Both the position numbers and the translations under genes were made by a program. A stretch of DNA of 64,000 nt. Origin: Plazaster borealis. Lineage: Eukaryota; Echinodermata; Asteroidea; Forcipulatida; Labidiasteridae. The notes under the pieces were generated by a model. That model was not told where the DNA came from and did no database searches. It saw nothing but the letters and a program-made list of their open reading frames with translations. Shown piece by piece: positions 13,330 through 25,129 of the stretch; the first letter of the stretch is position 1; every line of letters begins with the position of its first letter. Location: assembly GCA_021014325.1 (NCBI GenBank), contig CM037462.1, forward strand, positions 12,754,501 to 12,818,500. Direction: 5' to 3'.

Positions 13330-14345
13330 AATCTTTGATTATTTTGAATAAAAAAAGAATTAAAAAATAATCTCACCTGTCCAGGAATTGAACCCGGGGA
13401 CCACGTGCAGAATCTACATCTCTACCACCCGGCTGTCTGTTTCACGCGAAACAAAGGCAATTTTGTTATTGATAAATGAAATCTTTTATTATTTTGAATA
13501 AAAAAAAATTCAAAAATAATCTCACCTGTCAAGGAATTGAACCCAGGACCACCACCTGCAGTATGTTCATCTCTACCACCGGGCTATCTGTTTCACACAA
13601 AATAAAAGTAATTTTGTTATTAATAAATGAAATATTTTATTATTTTTAATTTAAAAGTATTCTCACCTGTCCAGGAATTGAACCCGGGGTCCACCTACTG
13701 CAGAATCTACATCTCTACCACCCGGCTATCTGCTTCACATTAAAAAAAAGTAATTTGTTATTAATAAATGAAATCTTTTATTATTTTGTATATAAAAGAA
13801 TTAAAAAATAATCTCACATGTCCAGGAATTGAACCCGGGACCACCACCAGCAGAATCTACATCTCTACCACCCAGCTATCTGCTTCACACGAAATAAAGG
13901 TAATTTTGTTATTAATAAACGAAATATTTTATTATTTTGAATAAAAAAGAATTCAAAAATAATCTCACTTGTCCAGGAATTGAACCCTGGTCCACCACCT
14001 GCAGAATCTACATCTCTACCACCCGGCTATCTGCTTCACACAAAATAAAAGTAATATTGTTATTAATATATGAAATCTTTTATTATTTTGAATTTAAAAG
14101 AATTGAAAAATATTCTCACCTGTCCAGGAATTGAACCCGGGTCCACCACCTGCAGAATCTACATTTCTACTACCCGGCTATCTGCTTCACACAAAATGAA
14201 AGTAATTTTGTTATTAATAAATGAAATCTTTTATTGTTTTGAATAAAAAAGAATTCAAAAATAATCTCACCTGTCCAGGAATTGAACCCGGGGTCCACCA
14301 CCTGCAGAATCTACATCTCTACCACCCGGCTGTCTGCTTCCCACA
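13330..14345 (-). repeat. higher-order repeat C, copy 2
   Basis: Second copy of 8840-9890. It has three bases missing in gaccac(cac)gtgcag near 13403 and a linker deletion near 13660 (aatttaaaagtattctc). The 9446 and 13937 landmarks are 4491 bp apart. Confidence 0.75.
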
Positions 14346-17300
14346 AAATAAAAGTAATTTTGTTATTAATAAATGAAATCTTTTATTATTTTGAATATAA
14401 AAGAATTCAAAAAGTTCTCATTCATCCAGGAATTGAACACGGGTCCACCATTTACAGAATCTCCATCTCTACCACCCGGCTATCTGCCTCACACAAAATA
14501 AAGGCAATTTTTGTTCTTAATAAATGAAAACTTTTATTATTTTGAATATAAAAGAATTGAAAAATAATCTCACCTGTCCAGGAATTGAACCCGGGAACAC
14601 CACCTGCAGAATCTACATTTCTACTACCCGGCTATCTGCTTCACACAAAATGAAAGTAATTTTGTTATTAATAAATGAAATCTTTTATTGTTTTGAATAA
14701 AAAAGAATTCAAAAATAATCTCACCTGTCCAGGAATTGAACCGGGGGTCCACCACCTGCAGAATCTACATCTCTACCACCCGGCTGTCTGCTTCACACAA
14801 AATAAAAGTAATTTTGTTCTTAATAAATGAAATCTTTTATTATTTTGAATATAAAAGAATTCAAAAAGTTCTCATTCCTCCAGGAATTGAACACGGGTCC
14901 ACCATTTGCAGAATCTCCATCTCTACCACCCGGCTATCTGCCTCACACAAAATAAAGGCAATTTTTGTTCTTAATAAATGAAATCTTTTATTATTTTGAA
15001 TAAAAAAGAATTCAAAAATAAGCTCACCAGTCCAGGAATTGAACCCGGGTCCACCACCTGCAGAATCTCCATCTCTACAACCCGGCTATCTGCTTCACAC
15101 AAAGTAAAGGCAATTTTGTTAATAATAAATGAAATCTTTTATTATTTTTAATTTAATAGATTTTAAAAATATTATCACTAGTCCAGGAATTGAACCCGAG
15201 AGCACCACCTGCAGAATCTACATCTCTACCACCCAGCTATCTGTTTCACAAAAAATAAAAGTAATTTTGTTATTAATAAATGAAATATTTTATTATTTTG
15301 AATAAAAAATAATTCAAAAATAATCTCACCTGTCAAGGAATTGAACCCAGGACCACCACCTGCAGAATCTACATCTCTACCACCCGGCTATCTGTTTCAC
15401 ACAAAATAAAAGTAATTTTGTTATTAATAAATGAAATCTGTTATTATTTTTAATTTAAAAGAATTTAAAAATATTCTCACCAGTCCAGGAATTGAACCCG
15501 AGACCACCACCTGCAGAATCTACATCTCTACCACCCAGCTATCTGTTTCACACAAAATAAAAGTAATTTTGTTATTAATAAATGAAATATTTTATTATTT
15601 TGAATAAAAAAGAATTCAAAAAAATTCTCAACTGTACAGGAACTGAACCCGGGTTCACCACCTGCAGATTCTACATCTCTACCACCCGGCTATCTGCTTA
15701 ATACAAAATAAAGTAATTTTGTTATTAATAAATGAAATCTTTTATTATTTTGAATAAAAACAAATTCAAAAATAATCTCACCTGTCAAGGAATTGAACCG
15801 GGGTCCACCACCTGCAGAATCTACATCTCTACCACCCGGCTATCTGCTTCACACAAAATAAAAGTAATTTTGTTATTAATATATGAAATCTTTTATTATT
15901 TTGAATAAAAAATAATTCAAAAATAATCTCACCTGTCCAGGAATTGAACCCAGGTCCACCACCTGCAGAATCTACATTTCTACCACCGGGCTAACTGCTT
16001 CACACGAAATGAAAGTAATTTTGTTATTAATAAATGAAATATTTTATTATTTTAAATAAAAAAGAATTCAAAAATAATCTCACCAGTACAGGAATTGAAC
16101 CCGGGACCACCACGTGCAAAATCTTTATCTCTATCACCCGGCTATCTCCTTAATACAAAATAAAGGTAATTTTGTTATTAATAAATGAAATCTTTTATTA
16201 TTTTGAATAAAACGCAATTCAAAAATAATCTCACCTGTCAAGGAATTGAACCCAGGACCACCACCTGCAGAATCTACATCTCTACCACCCGGCTATCTGC
16301 TTCACACAAAATAAAAGTAATTTTGTTATTAATAAATGAAATCTTTTATTATTTTTAATTTAAAAGAATTTTAAAATATTTTCACTAGTCCAGGAATTGA
16401 ACCCGAGACCACCACCTGGAGAATCTACATCTCTACCACCCGGCTATCTGTTTTACACAAAAAAAAGTAATTTTGTTATTAATAAATGAAAACTTTTATT
16501 ATTTTGAATATAAAAGAATTGAAAAATAATCTCACCTGTCCAGGAATTGAACCCGGGAACACCACCTGCAGAATCTACATCTCTACCACCCGGCTATCTG
16601 CTTCACACGAAATAAAGGAAATTTTGTTAATAATAAACGAAATATTTTATTATTTTGAATAAAAAATAATTCAAAAATAATCTCACCTGTCCAGGAATTG
16701 AACCTTGGTCCACCACCTGCAGAATCTACATCTCTACCACCCGGCTATCTGCTTCACACAAAATAAAAGTAATTTTGTTATTAGTATATGAAATCTTTTA
16801 ATATTTTGAATAAAAAAGAATTCAAAAATATTCTCAGCTGTCCAGGAATTGAACCAGGGTCCACCACCTGCAGAATCTACATTTCTACCACTGGGCTAAC
16901 TGCTTCACACGAAATGAAAGTAATTTTGTTATTAATAAATGAAATGTTTTATTATTTTAAATAAAAAAGAATTCAAAAATAATCTCACCAGTACAGAAAT
17001 TGAACCCGGGACCACCACGTGCAAAATCTTTATCTCTATCACCCGGCTATCTCCTTAATACAAAATAAAGGTAATTTTGTTAATAATAAATGAAATCTTT
17101 TATTATTTTGAATAAAAAGCAATTTAAAAACAATTTTAACAAATTCTCATCCGTCCAGGAATTGAATCCAGGACCACCACCTGCAGAATCTACATCTCTA
17201 CCACCCGGCTATCTGCTTCACACAAAATAAACGTAATTTTGTTATTAATAAATGAAATAAATAAATCTTTTATTATTTTGAATTTAAAAGAATTGAAAAA

Positions 17301-17900
17301 TATTCTCACCTGTCCAGGAATTGAACCCGGGTCCACCACCTGCAGAATCTACATTTCTACTACCCGGCTATCTGCTTCACACAAAATGAAAGTAATTTTG
17401 TTATTAATAAATGAAATCTTTTATTGTTTTGAATGAAAAAGAATTCAAAAATAATCTCACCTGTCCAGGAATTGAACCCTGGTCCACCACCTGCAGAATC
17501 TACATCTCTACCACCCGGCTGTCTGCTTCACACAAAATAAAAGTAATTTTGTTCTTAATAAATGAAATCTTTTATTATTTTGAATATAAAAGAATTCAAA
17601 AAGTTCTCATTCCTCCAGGAATTGAACACGGGTCCACCATTTGCAGAATCTCCATCTCTACCACCCGGCTATCTGCCTCACACAAAATAAAGGCAATTTT
17701 TGTTCTTAATAAATGAAATCTTTTATTATTTTGAATAAAAAAGAATTCAAAAATAAGCTCACCAGTCCAGGAATTGAACCCGGGTCCACCACCTGCAGAA
17801 TCTCCATCTCTACAACCCGGCTATCTGCTTCACACAAAGTAAAGGCAATTTTGTTAATAATAAATGAAATCTTTTATTATTTTGAATAACAAAGAATTCA
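14345..17900 (-). repeat. array segment with 150-bp monomer blocks
   Basis: Blocks carrying the gttctcattc linker at 14400-14525, 14853-15140 and 17590-17885 are separated by ordinary monomers. Near-duplicate monomers carrying gtgcaaaatctttatctc lie at about 16115 and 17020. A small internal duplication (gaaataaataaatc) occurs at 17260-17275 and again at about 32924-32938. No gene is seen. Confidence 0.8.
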
Positions 17901-20560
17901 AAAATAATCTCACCAGTACAGGAATTGAACCCGGGTTCACCACCTGCAGAATCTACATCTCTACCACCCGGCTATCTGCTTAATATAAAATAAAGTAATT
18001 TTGTTCATCATAAATGAAATATTTTATTATTTTGAATAAAAAAGAATTCAAATATAATCTCACCTGTCAAGGAATTGAACCCAGGACCACCACCTGCAGA
18101 ATCTACATCTCTACCACCAGGCTATCTGCTTCACACTAAATAAAAGTAAGTTTGTTCTTAATAAATGAAATCTTTTATTATTTTTAATTTAAAAGAATTC
18201 AAAAATATTCTCACTAGCCCAGGAATTTTAACCCGAGACCACCCCCTGCAGAATCCACATCTCTACCACCGGGCTATCTGTTTCACACAAAATAAAAGTA
18301 ATTTTGTTTTTAATAAATGAAATCTTTTATTATTTTTAATGTAAAAGAATTTAAAAATAATCTCACCAGTCCAGGAATTTTAACCCGAGACCACCACCCG
18401 CAGAATCTACATCTCTACCACCTGGCTATCTGCTTCACATTAAAGAAAAGTAATTTTGTTATTAATAAATGAAATCTTTTATTATTTTGAATATAAAAGA
18501 ATTAAAAAATAATCTCACCTGTCCAAGAATTGAACCTTGGTCCACCACCTGCAGAATCTACATCTCTACCACCCGGCTATCTGCTTCACACAAAATAAAG
18601 GTAATTTTGTCATTAATAAAGGAAATACTTTTATTATTTTGAATAAAAAATAATTCAAAAATAATCTCACCTGTCCAGGAATTGAACCCTGGTCCACCAC
18701 CTGCAGAATCTACATCTCTACCACCCGGCTATCTGCTTCACACGAAATAAAGGTAATTTTTGTCATAATAAAGGAAATCTTTTATTATTTTGAATAAAAA
18801 ATAATTCAAAAATAATCTCACCTGTCCAGGAATTGAACCCAGGTCCACCACCTGCAGAATCTACATCTCTACCACCCGGCTATCTGCTTCACACGAAATA
18901 AAGGTAATTTTTATTAATGAATGAAATATTTTATTATTTTGAATTTAAAAGAACTGAAAAATATTCTCACCTGCACCACCTGCAGAATCTACATCTCTAC
19001 CACCCGAATCTGCTTCACACGAAATAAAGGAAATTTTGTTATTAATAAATGAAATATTTTATTATTTTGAATAAAAAAGAATTCAAAAATAGTCTCACCA
19101 GTACAGGAACTGAACCCGGGTTCACCACCTGCAGATTCTACATCTCTACCACCCGGCTATCTGCTTAATACAAAATAAAGTAATTTTGTTATTAATAAAT
19201 GAAATCTTTTATTATTTTGAATAAAAACAAATTCAAAAATAATCTCACCTGTCAAGGAATTGAACCGGGGTCCACCACCTGCAGAATCTACATCTCTACC
19301 ACCCGGCTATCTGCTTCACACAAAATAAAAGTAATTTTGTTATTAATAAATTAAATCTGTTTTTATGTTGAATAAAAAAGAATTCAAAAATAATCTCACC
19401 TGTCCAGGAATTTAACCCAGGACCACCACCTGCAGAATCTACATCTCTACCACCCGGCTATCTGCTTCACACAAAATAAAAGTAATTTTGTTATTAATAA
19501 ATGAAATCTTTTATTATTTTGAAAATAAAAGAATTAAAAAATAATCTCACCTGTCCAGGAATTGAACCCGGGACCACTACCTGCAGAATCTACATCTCTA
19601 CCACCCGGCTATCTGTTTCACACAAAATAAAAGTACTTTTGTTATTAATAAATGAAATCTTTTATTAATTTGAATATAAAAGAATTCAAAAATAATCTCA
19701 CATGTCCAGGAATTGAACCCTGGTCCACCTTTTGCAGAATCTCCATCTGTACCACCCGGCTATCAGCTTCACATTAAATAAAAGTAATTTTGTTATTAAT
19801 AAATGAAATCTTTTATTATTTTGAATATAAAAGAATTAAAAAATAATCTCACATGTCCAGGAATTGAACCCATGTCCAGCACCTGCAGAATGTACATCTC
19901 TACTACCCGGCTATCTGCTTCACACAAAATAAAAGTAATTTTGTTATTAATAAATGAAATCTTTTATTGTTTTGAATAAAAAAGAATTCAAAAAAAATCT
20001 CACATGTCCAGGAATTGAACCCGGGACCACCACGTGCAGAATCTACATCTCTACCACCTGGCTATCTGTTTCACGCGAAATAAAGGTAATTTTGTTATTA
20101 ATAAATGAAATATTTTATTATTTTGAATAAAAAATAATTCAAAAATAATCTCACCAGTACAGGAATTGAACCCGGGTTCACCACCTGCAGAATCTACATC
20201 TCTACCACCCGGCTATCTGCTGAATATAAAATAAAAGTAATTTTGTTATTAATATATGAAATCTTTTATTATTTTGAATTTAAAAGAACTGAAAAATATT
20301 CTCACCTGTCCAGGAATTGAACCCGGGTCCACCACCTGCAGAATCTACATTTCTACTACCCGGCTATCTGCTTGACACAAAATAAAAGTAATTTTGTTAT
20401 TAATAAATGAAAAATCTTTTATTGTTTTGAATAAAAAAGAATTCAAAAATAATCTCACATGTCCAGGAATTGAACCCGGGACCACCACGTGCAGAATCTA
20501 CATCTCTACCACCCGGCTATCTGTTTCACGCGAAATAAAGGTAATTTTGTTATTAATAAA
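17900..20560 (-). repeat. array segment, mixed monomers
   Basis: About 17-18 monomers including the cttaatataaaataaag linker type, two broken B boxes (18222, 18374), catgtccagcacctg variants (19870) and cacgcgaaa linkers. Nothing outside the repeat is seen. Confidence 0.8.
18960..19022 (-). repeat. monomer lacking both A and B boxes
   Basis: ctcacctg joins caccacctgcag near 18974, deleting the B box and T-arm. Further on, cacccgaatctgcttc (19011) lacks the gct needed for the A box. Both internal promoter elements are gone from one monomer while the rest is normal. Confidence 0.75.
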
Positions 20561-20877
20561 TGAAATATTTTATTATTTTGAATAAAAAAGAATTCAAAAA
20601 TAATCTCACTTGTCCAGGAATTGAACCCTGGTCCACCACCTGCAGAATCTACATCTCTACCACCCGGCTATCTGCTTCACACAAAATAAAAGTAATTTTG
20701 TTATTAATATATGAAATCTTTTATTATTTTGAATTTAAAAGAACTGAAAAATATTCTCACCTGTCCAGGAATTGAACCCGGGTCCACCACCTGCAGAATC
20801 TACATTTCTACTACCCGGCTATCTGCTTCACACAAAATGAAAGTAATTTTGTTATTAATAAATGAAATCTTTTATTG

Positions 20878-20901
20878 TTTTGAATAAAAAAGAATTCAAA
20901 A
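20878..20901. repeat. inverted repeat in the linker (exemplar)
   Basis: Perfect 8-bp arms ttttgaat and attcaaaa flank the 8-nt loop aaaaaaga. The arms extend imperfectly outward (attat / ataat) with one bulged base. In a minus-strand RNA the T6 run would lie in the loop. Monomers ending gaatataaaagaattc keep the arms, while those with gaactgaaaa lose the right arm. Confidence 0.65.
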
Positions 20902-20902
20902 A
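20886..20902 (-). terminator. candidate Pol III terminator T-runs (exemplar)
   Basis: Downstream of the B box on the minus strand are a T5 run (20898-20902) and a T6 run (20886-20891). Pol III ends at runs of four or more T. These lie about 17 and 28 nt past the B box of the unit at 20916-20972, so a transcript starting just upstream of the A box would be about 85-105 nt. T-runs of four to seven occur at this place in most monomers, and some variants keep only the T4 or T5 run. Confidence 0.6.
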
Positions 20903-20918
20903 TAATCTCACCTGTCCA

Positions 20919-20929
20919 GGAATTGAACC
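20919..20929 (-). promoter_or_regulatory. Pol III B box (exemplar)
   Basis: The minus strand reads GGTTCAATTCC, matching the B-box consensus GGTTCRANNCC, the TFIIIC site in tRNA genes. It is the best conserved stretch of the monomer: ggaattgaacc recurs on the plus strand in nearly every copy, while the base just outside it varies (ccgg, ccag, cctg). A minority have GGTTCAGTTCC, and a small subfamily is broken by inserted T residues (separate entries). Confidence 0.8.
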
Positions 20930-20961
20930 CAGGACCACCACCTGCAGAATCTACATCTCTA

Positions 20962-20972
20962 CCACCCGGCTA
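20962..20972 (-). promoter_or_regulatory. Pol III A box (exemplar)
   Basis: The minus strand reads TAGCCGGGTGG, close to the type 2 Pol III A-box consensus TRGYNNARNGG (one mismatch, G for A at the AR position). It sits where the D-arm of a tRNA would be. It is followed by TAGAG, and the A-to-B spacing is that of a tRNA gene. The same motif recurs in most monomers. Activity is inferred from sequence only. Confidence 0.7.
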
Positions 20973-21163
20973 TCTGCTTCACATTAAATGAAAGTAATTT
21001 TGTTAATAATAATTGAAATCTTTTATTATTTTGAATATAAAAGAATTGAAAAATAATCTCACCTGTCCAGGAATTGAACCCGGGACCACTACCTGCAGAA
21101 TCTACATCTCTACCACCCGGCTATCTGCTTCACACGAAATAAAGGTAATTTTGTTATTAATAA

Positions 21164-22240
21164 ATGAAATATTTTATTATTTTGAATAAAAAAGAATTCA
21201 AAAATAATCTCACTTGTCCAGGAATTGAACCCTGGTCCACCACCTGCAGAATGTACATCTCTACCACCCGGCAATCTGCTTTACACAAAATGAAAGTAAT
21301 TTTGTTATTAATATATGAAATCTTTTATTATTTTGAATTTAAAAGAACTGAAAAATATTCTCACCTGTCCAGGAATTGAACCCGGGTCCACCACCTGCAG
21401 AATCTACATTTCTACTACCCGGCTATCTGCTTCACACAAAATGAAAGTAATTTTGTTATTAATAAATGAAATCTTTTATTGTTTTGAATAAAAAAGAATT
21501 CAAAAATAATCTCACCTGTCCAGGAAATGAACCCAGGTCCACCACCTGCAGAATCTACATCTCTACCACCCGGCTATCTGTTTCACACAAAATAAAAGTA
21601 CTTTTGTTATTAATAAATGAAATCTTTTATTAATTTGAATATAAAAGAATTCAAAAAATTTCTCACTCATCCAGGAATTGAACCCGGGTCCACCATTTGC
21701 AGAATCTCCATCTGTACCACCCGGCTATCAGCTTCACATTAAATAAAAGTAATTTTGTTATTAATAAATGAAATCTTTTATTATTTTGAATATAAAAGAA
21801 TTAAAAAATAATCTCACCTGTCCAGGAATTGAACCCATGTCCAGCACCTGCAGAATGTACATCTCTACCACCCGGCTATCTGCTTCACACAAAATAAAAG
21901 TAATTTTGTTATTAATAAATGAAATCTTTTATTGTTTTGAATAAAAAAGAATTCAAAAATAATCTCACATGTCCAGGAATTGAACCCGGGACCACCACGT
22001 GCAGAATCTACATCTCTACCACCTGGCTATCTGTTTCACGCGAAATAAAGGTAATTTTGTTATTAATTAATGAAATATTTTATTATTTTGAATAAAAAAT
22101 AATTCAAAAATAATCTCACCAGTACAGGAATTGAACCCGGGTTCACCACTTGCAGAATCTACATCTCTACCACCCGGCTATCTGCTTAATATAAAATAAA
22201 AGTAATTTTGTTATTAATATATGAAATCTATTATTATTTT
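21164..22240 (-). repeat. 6.63-kb-offset duplication, copy 1
   Basis: The monomer order at 21164-22240 recurs at 27797-28870 at a steady offset of 6633 bp. It includes gcaatctgctttacac, gtccaggaaatgaacc, the catttgcagaatctcc variant with tatcagcttcacatt, and catgtccagcacctg. It overlaps the 3.62-kb duplication, so amplification acted more than once here. Confidence 0.75.
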
Positions 22241-23880
22241 GAATTTAAAAGAACTGAAAAATATTCTCACCTGTCCAGGAATTGAACCCGGGTCCACCAC
22301 CTGCAGAATCTACATTTCTACTACCCGGCTATCTGCTTCACACAAAATGAAAGTAATTTTGTTATTAATAAATGAAATCTTTTATTATTTTGAATATAAA
22401 AGAATTAAAAAATAATCTCACCTGTCCAGGAATTGAACCCGGGACCACTACCTGCAGTCTCTACATACCTACCACCCGGCTATCTGCTTCACGCGAAATA
22501 AAGGTAATTTTGTTATTAATAAATGAAATATTTTATTATTTTGAATAAAAAAGAATTCAAAAATAATCTCACTTGTCCAGGAATTGAACCCTGGTCCACC
22601 ACCTGCAGAATGTACATCTCTACCACCCGGCAATCTGCTTTACACAAAATGAAAGTAATTTTGTTATTAATATATGAAATCTTTTTTTATTTTGAATTTA
22701 AAAGAACTGAAAAATATTCTCACCTGTCCAGGAATTGAACCCGGGTCCACCACCTGCAGAATCTACATTTCTACTACCCGGCTATCTGCTTCACACAAAA
22801 TAAAAGTAATTTTGTTATTAATAAATGAAAAATCTTTTATTGTTTTGAATAAAAAAGAATTCAAAAATAATCTCACCTGTCCAGGAATTGAACCCGGGGT
22901 CCACCACCTGCAGAATCTACATTTCTACCAACCGGCTATCTGTTTCACGCGAAATAAAGGTAATTTTGTTATTAACAAATGAAATATTTTATTATTTTGA
23001 ATAAAAAAGAATTCAAAAATAATCTCACTTGTCCAGGAATTGAACCCTGGTCCACCACCTGCAGAATCTACATCTCTACCACCCGGCTATCTGCTTAATA
23101 TAAAATAAAAGTAATTTTGTTATTAATATATGAAATCTTTTATTATTTTGAATTTAAAAGAACTGAAAAATATTCTCACCTGTCCAGGAATTGAACACGG
23201 GTCCACCACCTGCAGAATCTACATTTCTACTACCCGGCTATCTGCTTCACACAAAATAAAAGTAATTTTGTTATTAATAAATGAAAAATCTTTTATTGTT
23301 TTGAATAAAAAAAGAATTCATAATAATCTCACATGTCCAGGAATTGAACCCAGGACCACCACCTGCAGAATCTACATCTCTACCACCCGGCTATCTGTTT
23401 CACGCGAAATAAAGGTAATTTTGTTATTAATAAATGAAATATTTTATTATTTTGAATAAAAAGAATTCAAAATAATCTCACTTGTCCAGGAATTGAACCC
23501 TGGTCCACCACCTGCAGAATCTACATCTCTACCACCCGGCTATCTGCTTCACACAAAATAAAAGTAATTTTGTTATTAATATATGAAATCTTTATTATTT
23601 TGAATTTAAAAGAACTGAAAAATATTCTCACCTGTCCAGGAATTGAACCCGGGTCCACCACCTGCAGAATCTACATTTCTACTACCCGGCTATCTGCTTC
23701 ACACAAAATGAAAGTAATTTTGTTATTAATAAATGAAATCTTTTATTGTTTTGAATAAAAAAGAATTCAAAAATAATCTCACCTGTCCAGGAATTGAACC
23801 CAGGACCACCACCTGCAGAATCTACATCTCTACCACCCGGCTATCTGCTTCACAATAAATAAAAGTAATTTTGTTATTAA
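21510..23880 (-). repeat. 3.62-kb duplication, copy 1
   Basis: Matches 25130-27500 at an offset of about 3621-3623 bp, equal to 24 monomers. Shared private variants include gtccaggaaatgaacc, cagaatgtacatctc, gcaatctgctttacac, a T-rich ctttttttatttt linker (22681 and 26302), aatgaaaaatcttttattg linkers and gaattcataataatc. Many monomers keep their order over more than 2 kb. Confidence 0.8.
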
Positions 23881-23883
23881 TAA

Positions 23884-24110
23884 ATGAAATCTTTTATTAT
23901 TTTGAATATAAGAATTCAAAAAATTTCTCACTATCCAGGAATTTCTGAACCCGAAACTACCACCAGCAGAATCTATACTCTCTACCAACGGGTCATCTCA
24001 CTAATCACCAGTCCCAGAATTGAACCACCACCACTATCTGCAGAATCTACATCTCTACCACTGGGCTATCTGTTTCACATATAAAATAAAAATTTTGTTA
24101 TTAATAAATG
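23884..24110 (-). repeat. decayed, rearranged monomer-and-a-half
   Basis: Unusual bases in an otherwise clean block: aggaatttctgaacccg, ctaccaccagcagaatc, tatactctctaccaacgggtcatc, then ctcactaatcaccagtcccagaattg after a missing linker. It also has an extra caccaccacc run and the tRNA-like A box TAGCCCAGTGG (24058-24068). Copy 2 of the 3.62-kb block lacks this segment and continues directly with normal monomers near 27490-27530. Confidence 0.65.
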
Positions 24111-24934
24111 AAATCTTTTATTATTTTGAATATAAAAGAATTAAAAAATAATCTCACCTGTCCAGGAATTGAACCCGGGACCACTACCTGCAGAATCTAC
24201 ATACCTACCACCCGGCTATCTGCTTCACACGAAATAAAGGTAATTTTGTTATTAATAAATGAAATATTTTATTATTTTTGAATAAAAAAGAACTGAAAAA
24301 TATTCTCACCTGTCCAGGAATTGAACCCGGGTCCACCACCTGCAGAATCTACATTTCTACTACCCGGCTATCTGCTTCACACAAAATAAAAGTAATTTTG
24401 TTATAAATAAATGAAATATTTTATTATTTTGAATAAAAAAGAATTTAAAAATAATCTCACCAGTACAGGAATTGAACCCGGGTTCACCACCTGCAGAATC
24501 TACATCTCTACCACCCGGCTATCTGCTTCACACAAAATAAAAGTAATTTTGTTATTAATAAATGAAATCTTTTATTATTTTGAATAAAAAAGAATTCAAA
24601 AATAATCTCACATGTCCAGGAATTGAACCCGGGACCACCACCTGCAGAATCTACATCTCTACCACCCGGCTATCTGCTTCACACAAAATAAAAGTAATTT
24701 TGTTATTAATATATGAAATCTTTTATTATTTTGAATTTAAAAGAACTGAAAAATATTCTCACCTGTCCAGGAATTGAACCCTGGTCCACCACCTGCAGAA
24801 TCTACATTTCTACTACCCGGCTATCTGCTTCACACAAAATGAAAGTAATTTTGTTATTAATAAATGAAATCTTTTATTGTTTTGAATAAAAAAGAATTCA
24901 AAAATAATCTCACCTGTCCAGGAATTGAACCCTG

Positions 24935-24970
24935 GTCCACCACCTGCAGATTTATTATTTTGAATATAAA
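24935..24970 (-). repeat. truncated monomer junction
   Basis: cacctgcag is followed directly by atttattattttg near 24950, removing the A-box region and most of the linker. The B box is kept. Confidence 0.8.
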
Positions 24971-25129
24971 ATAATTCAAAAATATTCTGACCTGTCCAGG
25001 AATTGAACCCTGGTCCACCACCTGCAGAATCTACATTTCTACTACCCGGCTATCTGCTTCACACAAAATAAAAGTAATTTTGTTATAAATAAATGAAATA
25101 TTTTATTGTTTGAATAAAAGAATTCAAAA

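Larger units (their letters stand above)
20758..20908 (-). repeat. reference 151-bp monomer
   Basis: A clean copy used here as the reference: the next equivalent position (start of cacctgtccagg) is exactly 151 bp later, at 20909. The first 76 bases are the tRNA-like half. The remaining 75 are the AT-rich linker, which contains the sequences taattttgttattaataaat and ttttgaat followed by an EcoRI site. Boundaries are arbitrary because the array is circularly permutable. In this copy the A-box equivalent ends in TAG instead of TGG. Confidence 0.93.
20916..20972 (-). repeat. tRNA-like core of a monomer (exemplar)
   Basis: Read on the minus strand, these 57 nt run from TAGC (tRNA positions 8-11) to CCTGG (positions 61-65). 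That is the same length as this interval in an ordinary class I tRNA, for example the animal tRNA-Ala pattern TAGCTCAGTGGTAGAGC...GGGTTCAATCC. The T-arm is intact: a 5-bp stem (two wobble pairs in this copy) closes the loop TTCAATT, which fits TTCRANY. The other arms have decayed. The D-stem positions GCCG and GAGA give only one pair, the anticodon stem positions GTAGA and GGTGG barely pair, and the seven bases on each side where an acceptor stem should lie (AAGCAGA, ACAGGTG) give about three pairs. The formal anticodon position reads CTG after a conserved T33, but without a stem this has no decoding meaning. I infer a tRNA-derived element, not a tRNA gene. Confidence 0.85.

Noticed and set aside
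20916..20972. Functional tRNA gene cluster (formal anticodon CTG)
   Set aside because: The acceptor stem gives about three of seven pairs, the D-stem one pair and the anticodon stem does not form. Only the T-arm is sound.
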